Below are positions 58,521 to 64,000 of a stretch of DNA of 64,000 bases, in pieces. The notes beneath the pieces are model-generated. The model was not told the DNA's origin. It ran no database searches and worked only from the letters and a program-made list of their open reading frames with translations. The position numbers and the translations under genes were made by a program. This DNA comes from Microvelia longipes (Eukaryota; Arthropoda; Insecta; Hemiptera; Veliidae), in NCBI GenBank assembly GCA_018340805.1, contig JACMZG010001911.1, forward strand, positions 32,722,755-32,786,754, read 5' to 3'. Numbering within the stretch: position 1 is the first letter of the stretch; every line of letters starts with the position of its first letter.

Positions 58521-58805
58521 GAACCGAGCACTCCGTTCCTAATCACTTACGTTATTAAGTTAAGTTTTCGGACATACGAAGGCTCAGTACATCTCCCCAA
58601 CCTTTATCTCCATCAGCCCGCAGAACGGTGACTTTTTCTTGAGCTGGAGACAACGGAAACGTGGATCCAGAAATGTCTCGTACGAAATAGGAACCAAGCC
58701 TGTAATTTGTGTATTAGCAGCCAAGGAAACCACTTAAAACCCAGGCTGAATTGAATTCTAAACATTCCCAGTGTACAGTACAAGGGATAATCTCATATTA
58801 AGGTC

Positions 58806-58877
58806 CTCCCCCAGCTGGATTTTAACCCTCGACCTCCAGATCGAAATGCGAGAGCTTTATCACTGAGCAACCGGTCT
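58806..58877 (-). mobile_element. tRNA-like sequence
   Basis: On the minus strand GACCGGTTGCTCAGTGATAA gives a good A box, and GGGTTAAAATCC stands in the B-box position at tRNA-like spacing. Acceptor and T stems do not pair, so it is a tRNA pseudogene or SINE head. Confidence 0.4.
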
Positions 58878-58899
58878 CAGTTAAAAAACAACTTCATAA

Positions 58900-60085
58900 T
58901 CCTTATATTCTGTGGTCAATAGTCAGTTAAGGATAATTTAAATTTTAAATACTCAAAAATTAATTTTTTCTATAAATAATTTTTCTCACTTATTAAATAC
59001 CAACACCGCTTTCGAAAAAATCAACATGTGTACTGGAGGTGAAATTGCAAAGCATTAAACACCTCTTTATGTTTGCAAAATATTCCATAATAATGTGTTG
59101 AGGTTTGATCAAGGTGACTTTAGTTCTATGCAAACAAACTATTACAATATGTTGGCTCATACCTAATGTTATTATACAATTAGAGTCAATATAGTAAGTA
59201 GATAATATTGTCATGTAGCTATTATGCAATTACTATATATTTCAATGTAATTATAACATAGTGTAATATTATAATAATCTACTAAAATAGTCACCTATGT
59301 TTTCAAAAGATAAGATTATAATTTTTACAGTAGATAATATTCAAAACAATAGAAAATATCAAATAAATAAATTCGGTGCCAGGCACGGCACGAAGCTTCT
59401 ATAGCTACTTTATTGTATCTTAAATTATTAAGGTAACGATTTTATTTACCTTAAAGATATAAGAATTATAAAAGTAAAAAAATAGATTTATGTTTATTAA
59501 TAGATTACTTATCATTTATGAAATGTGCCAAAAAAATGTTATAAGTTGCTTATGCAAACAAGCAAAATTGTATAGCATTTCGTAACAAACCTATTTTTGC
59601 ATTAAAAATACATGCAAAATTACATGGGATGTAAAATAAATTTTACTCGATCTCTTAGAGCTTGGTAGAATAATTACATTAAAGTTTTTATGAAAGTAGC
59701 TATCAATATGTCTTTTGTCCATTTAAGAATTTAGTAAATTCGTTTAAAGACTTGTTGAGATATTCGTTTAATTTCTTTAAATTTTTAACCAATATAACCT
59801 AATATTAGTCTGCTTATGCTATGTATAGCAACTAACAATTTCTAAGGAAAGAAATAGTATTTGCATTGCGAGTAACCAAACCTGTATACAGGTATAACTT
59901 TTAACGCAACAAGTAGATAAAATAAATAACAGTATACACAAGAAAAAAAATTACCGAAAAAAGTGTAATTCTCTTCCTCATGTAGAGAGAAATAGTGATA
60001 ACTCCTGGTTAGGATCTACAGAGAAAAGTAACTAGCGGGAGAAAAATATCATTGGTTCCTATGGCAAGTACTTTAGTCCCGCTCT
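58900..60085. other. Intergenic, no recognisable feature
   Basis: AT-rich sequence without supported features. Confidence 0.4.
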
Positions 60086-60090
60086 ACATC

Positions 60091-60176
60091 TCACTTTTAG
60101 CTCAGTTGGTAGCGTCTTCAGCTTGAAGGTTATAGTTAGTACCTCGAAGGTTTCGAGTTCGATCCTCACTTTTTTA
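60091..60176 (+). mobile_element. tRNA-like sequence with Pol III terminator
   Basis: An A box TTAGCTCAGTTGGTAGCG and a B box CGAGTTCGATCC are followed by TTTTTT (60170-60175). A long variable region lies between. The acceptor stem does not pair, so this is probably a tRNA-derived SINE rather than a functional tRNA. Confidence 0.5.
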
Positions 60177-60524
60177 ATAAGTTTTACCACCGAATAAGAA
60201 AATTGAAAACTAACAAATAAAAGTTGTAATGACAATAGTAACAGTTGTTGACTGTTTGTAATGACTATTATGAATGTTATGAGTTTTATATGTTAATAAA
60301 ATAAATGAATTAGTTTTAAAAATAATCAATATGAATAATAAACATGAAATGATGAAAAGTTTTTTTTGAAACATTTAGAATAAAATTATTAAAATCTTTG
60401 TTCAGATAAAAATAAAAAACTAAAAATGCTGATCTTGTAATTATTATAGTATTCTCCCTCCTGGAGGCAAAATATCTCCACTAGTGAAACAGGTCATTGC
60501 TCCCGAGCAGTAATTAACTCCTCG

Positions 60525-60720
60525 GCTTCGCCTCGTGAGTTAACTGAATGGTTTCCTCGGCAGGCCTCGGGAACCGAACTAAATAAATCCCTCGGCAAGC
60601 CTCGGGAACCGAACTAAATAAATCTCTCGGAAAGCCTCGGGAACCGAACTAAATAAATCTCTCGGCAAGCCTCGAGACTTATTTAATGTGATTCCTTCGG
60701 TTTTGGCCTATGAACTAACT
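60525..60720. repeat. 35-bp tandem array (CTCGGCAAGCCTCGG)
   Basis: Units start at 60556, 60591, 60626 and 60661, exactly 35 bp apart. Each is 'ctcggcaagcctcgggaacc' plus 'gaactaaataaatct'. The related 'ctcggcttcgcctcg' lies just upstream. Confidence 0.9.
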
Positions 60721-61405
60721 TGATTGCTCAGCGAGCAAAAGGTTACTCTGCTCACATAGTAAGTTAATCACTAATTAAAAAATATTTTGTTATTCAATCC
60801 AAACAAATGGCAAGAAAAATTTGAAACATTTATTTTAATTAAATCCTGTTAACAAGACTTTACAAGGGATTAAGTAACGTAGTAGGTATATAAAGTTAAT
60901 CAGGCCCATGAAAGTGAATGGGAGCGGTAAACCAATATATTTTCTAGGATCTAATATATAAATTCTTTGTTACACTATAAAAAGATTCAATATACTAAGC
61001 CGAGTGTACACTGTCAGCACTGTGTGTTATAGTAACAACTATCCTAGGTGGTCTTGTTTTAGAAGATTTAGGATACTATAGTAACATTTCAGAACAAAGT
61101 AGACTTTTCCTTCCTTTATTTCAATAAAATCCGCATAGAATTAAACCAATGACTAGTTTAAAGGAACAATAACATAAACAATTTTATAAAAACGCTTTTG
61201 TATAAAAGCTTTCCTATACAATATAATAAAAAATAGGTTTTCCAAAACTTTATATATTATTTACTTTAATGTAGCTTTCCAGTCTTGACGATAAATTAAC
61301 TATACAAAAACATACATAATAGTGCAGTTTAAAATAAGTTAAATAAGTTCTTAAAATAGGATAAAGCACATATATTATTTATACTCCACTAATTTTTGCA
61401 TTTAT

Positions 61406-61490
61406 ACAAGATTAGATTAATGAGGTAATGGTCAGATAAAAATAAAAACACAACTTTGGGCTGTCGGCCGTAAATTGGGCCTTTTTCAGA
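61406..61490. repeat. R4 dispersed repeat, copy 2
   Basis: It matches 15473-15553 ('aatgaggtaatggtcagata', 'gtcggccgtaaattgggcct'). Confidence 0.75.
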
Positions 61491-62199
61491 AAAAAATTTA
61501 TTTCAAACTAATATAAAACAAATTTCCCTAAAAAAAAGTCCCCCCCCCCTAAATTTCCTATAAAAGTCCCCCTTTCATTTGTTTTTTATATAAATTTTTT
61601 GATCTTAAACCTTTTTTTTACGTTGTTATAAGGGAATAACTATCAACGTCAAATCCTTGTATACGTCGTCCCCGAAGGGGAGTAACCATCTGGGGGAGGG
61701 GGCAGGGGGGAGGATAATTATCTAAAGAAGTACCAGAAGCATACGTCACAAGTATACGTCAGCGTCGTCTGTAATGTGAATGATTTAATGACGATTAGAT
61801 GACAGCGTCAATTTTTCACTGACACTGTTGTTTCAAAACTTGATTGAAAATGTGCCACATGCTAAGTGGGATCAAGAGTGCCAAGCAACAAAAAAATATA
61901 AAGATTAGGGTACTTCTTTAGATTAGATAGATGACCCCTTTGTTTTATATTCATAAATCAAAACACAATATTTGAAGAAGGTAAATAAACACAAGTGACC
62001 AAGGGGTCACCTAAACCAAAGAAGTGCCAAGATAAGATTTTATATCTTCTCAAAGATATTTTTGATCAATAAGATACAGTACGATGAAAAGAAAAATATG
62101 AAACTACCCAAGATAAAATGAATTTGATTTTACTAAAAAAATTTGGTTATCATTCTGGTGTTAATTCCAAAAAAAATCCCAAGACGGGAAATTGACAAA

Positions 62200-62372
62200 G
62201 AAAACAAATTTGCATAATCACTACATTTGATAACAGGTAAAGCGACAACATTATTTGAACGTTTTTCACCCTCAGAAAAAAGTTTAGAAAGGTGATAGAT
62301 TTGTTGAGAGATAGATTCCCAAGACAAGAAGTGCTTGTTAAACATTATGTTCAAAATATGTTAGGATAAGAT
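62200..62372 (+). pseudogene. LTR-retroelement Gag relic
   Basis: 62209-62293 reads (with one stop) SLHLITGKATTLFERF; after a frameshift 62292-62363 reads VIDLLRDRFPRQEVLVKHY. The order, a G-A-containing helix then 'L..RF' and a V-rich helix, is what Gag proteins of BEL/Pao-type and related elements show (DUF1759-like). Flanking sequence is too decayed to extend it. Assignment rests on motif style only. Confidence 0.4.
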
Positions 62373-62984
62373 AAGTCTGTCAGATTTATTGGAATCTATA
62401 CCTCGAGAAATATATGCCCCCGAGGAATTGACTAGAGATGCAGCAATGATTTAGCCATTAGTTGAGTCCCCTCTTCCTAGTTCCTAGAGTACACCTTTTC
62501 TACTCTCCCTAGAATGATGAAAGATGGTATGGTTGATAATCGTGAATTAAAAATTTTCAGACATATGAGAATTGAATGTCCAAGTCTATTTCTACTTATG
62601 TGAACAATTTATCACCACCTTCAAACTTTAAGAGGGGGATCTAAATCAGCAGATAAGATTTTTTTATTTTATTTTGATAATTCGATTGTGGAGGTTAAAA
62701 ATGGACAAGAACTAGACAAATTTATTAGACAATAAAAATTATTATAAAAAAATAACAATTTGATCTAAGAGAATGGGCATTCTTAACCAATGGGAGCTAA
62801 ATTTAAAAGTAATGGTAAGCGGATATGTATTATGAACAAATACAACATATAGGTTAATACATACCTCCATAGTTATACGACCTGATATCCAATCATTTTC
62901 ATCAATAGTTACACAATGAAAAACCTAGCACTTTCTTTGCTTGTCTTAGTGTAACAGATATTCAATAAATTATCTGTTGTTACA

Positions 62985-63330
62985 CCTTCTGAGCACTTGG
63001 GCTTGTTTTGCTCGCATCAGTTTCATGCAGGCAAATATTTAATAAGTTAAGTTATACTATATAAAGCATGGGGTTCGATTTGCTCCGTTTACTTTAATAA
63101 GGACAGGTTTTCTATCAAATGTATCTACTGCAATACATTTACAGCCCTGATCAACCCAATACAATCGCAAATCTTGACCACGCCCCGGTCACCCAAGTTT
63201 CTCGGAGGACAAACATTTAAAGTAAGCCAACAACAGTTGAAATCCTACAAAAGAATATAAAGGAATGCGGGAATATATTCAATCAATCCCTTTTTACTAA
63301 GGCTCGCTATGCCCGCTTTAGTTTAATACA
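62985..63330. repeat. R2-like degenerate repeat blocks
   Basis: 'cttgttttgctcgcatcagt' and 'aaggctcgctatgcccgctt' resemble the 'actcgcttcgctcgtc' tails. 'ccccggtcaccca' may be a scrambled remnant of the 5S-like part. Confidence 0.3.
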
Positions 63331-63844
63331 GCAAATATTCTAGCTCAATTTACCTAATTAAATTTAAAGCCACTCATTGCATTTCTATTGATACCTTACA
63401 TAATTGTAATGAACAAAGTAAAGAACTTATCTGGACACTTATCAAGTTTTGATAATTATAATTAATATAAACATTACTTTTTAGGTTATCAAGAGGAAGT
63501 AGAGTAGAAAGGTGTTCAGTTCATACAAGTCCAACGATGTATTTATACTTTTCTCTTATTATTTATAGTTCCGTATCTAGTGTAACGTAAGAACATAAAT
63601 AATGTTTATATGAGTTAATAGTAATTTATATCTGTAAGATCACATTTCCTTGAGTTATTTTTATAGCATAAACGCACCATTTGTTGCTTATATTTTCGCT
63701 TTTTATTGGAAAATAAATGAAGAATAAAATAGAATAATATCTTACGACTAATAATAAATTAGATAATAAAAATAAAACTTATTTTTAAGTTCACTAAAAT
63801 TGTATTGCAGTCATACAAATAAATAATTTTGGTTCCTTTGGCTA

Positions 63845-63935
63845 AAGACTAATTTTGTACCAAGTTTTAACTCTCTAGCACAAACAGCTTGATAACATAC
63901 GCACACGCATACATTAACACATACAGAGGTTTATT
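63845..63935 (+). repeat. R1 fragment
   Basis: 'ttttgtaccaagttttaact' then 'ctctagcacaaacagcttga' and 'acacgcatac' match the R1 centre through its CA-rich position. Confidence 0.55.
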
Positions 63936-64000
63936 ATTCTAGACTCTAGGTTACTATTTTATTCTATAGACGGTTTATTGTGACAAACGGACATTTTTTT

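Overview
The window reads as AT-rich (about 30% GC by eye) nuclear DNA of an invertebrate animal. The only convincing host gene has four exons with standard GT-AG introns, a TATA box and an AATAAA signal. The rest is gene-poor and full of eukaryotic mobile elements: a LINE relic, tRNA- and 5S-rRNA-related SINE-like repeats, fold-back MITEs, a hAT-like element, a small LTR element and many mini/microsatellites. The species or phylum cannot be fixed from sequence alone. No CRISPR, operon or other prokaryotic organisation is visible.

Layout. 0-11.5 kb: MITE hairpins, several copies of a dispersed ~350-bp repeat (called R1 here), a 1,046-bp hAT-like non-autonomous transposon with an 8-bp target duplication (2362-3407), a 22-bp minisatellite (4.7-5.1 kb), a fold-back element (6.4-6.75 kb), a 5S-rRNA-related SINE-like repeat (8.6 kb) and a long (TA)n tract. 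11.5-26 kb: mostly unannotatable AT-rich DNA, with a 53-bp minisatellite (15.66-16.21 kb) and repeat fragments. 26-31 kb: a dense nest of SINE-like pieces, a ~150-bp tandem array (27.3-27.9 kb) and a decayed non-LTR retrotransposon (28.7-30.65 kb) with coiled-coil ORF1, endonuclease and truncated RT remnants. 31-37 kb: repeats in otherwise featureless DNA. 37.4-39.4 kb: a compact LTR retroelement with two 150-bp LTRs that I read as identical, a primer-binding site and two overlapping ORFs of no family I recognise, joined by a -1 slippery sequence and lacking pol. 39.4-47 kb: repeats and MITEs.

47.1-50 kb holds the gene: a secreted CAP/SCP-superfamily protein (177 aa, signal peptide, RQKR processing site, complete His-Glu-Glu-His tetrad). 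Just downstream (50.9-52.5 kb) lies a broken tandem copy. 53-64 kb is again repeats: MITEs and fold-backs, a GC-rich ~75-bp array (58.1-58.5 kb), tRNA-like sequences, a 35-bp array (60.56-60.69 kb) and a retroelement Gag relic (62.2 kb).

The best candidate for something undescribed is the mini LTR element at 37.4-39.4 kb. Next are the SINE-like family carrying the 3' half of 5S rRNA, the R1 repeat with a microsatellite at a fixed internal position, and a set of repeats sharing a CTGANGA-hairpin-GAAAC motif that resembles a hammerhead ribozyme core.
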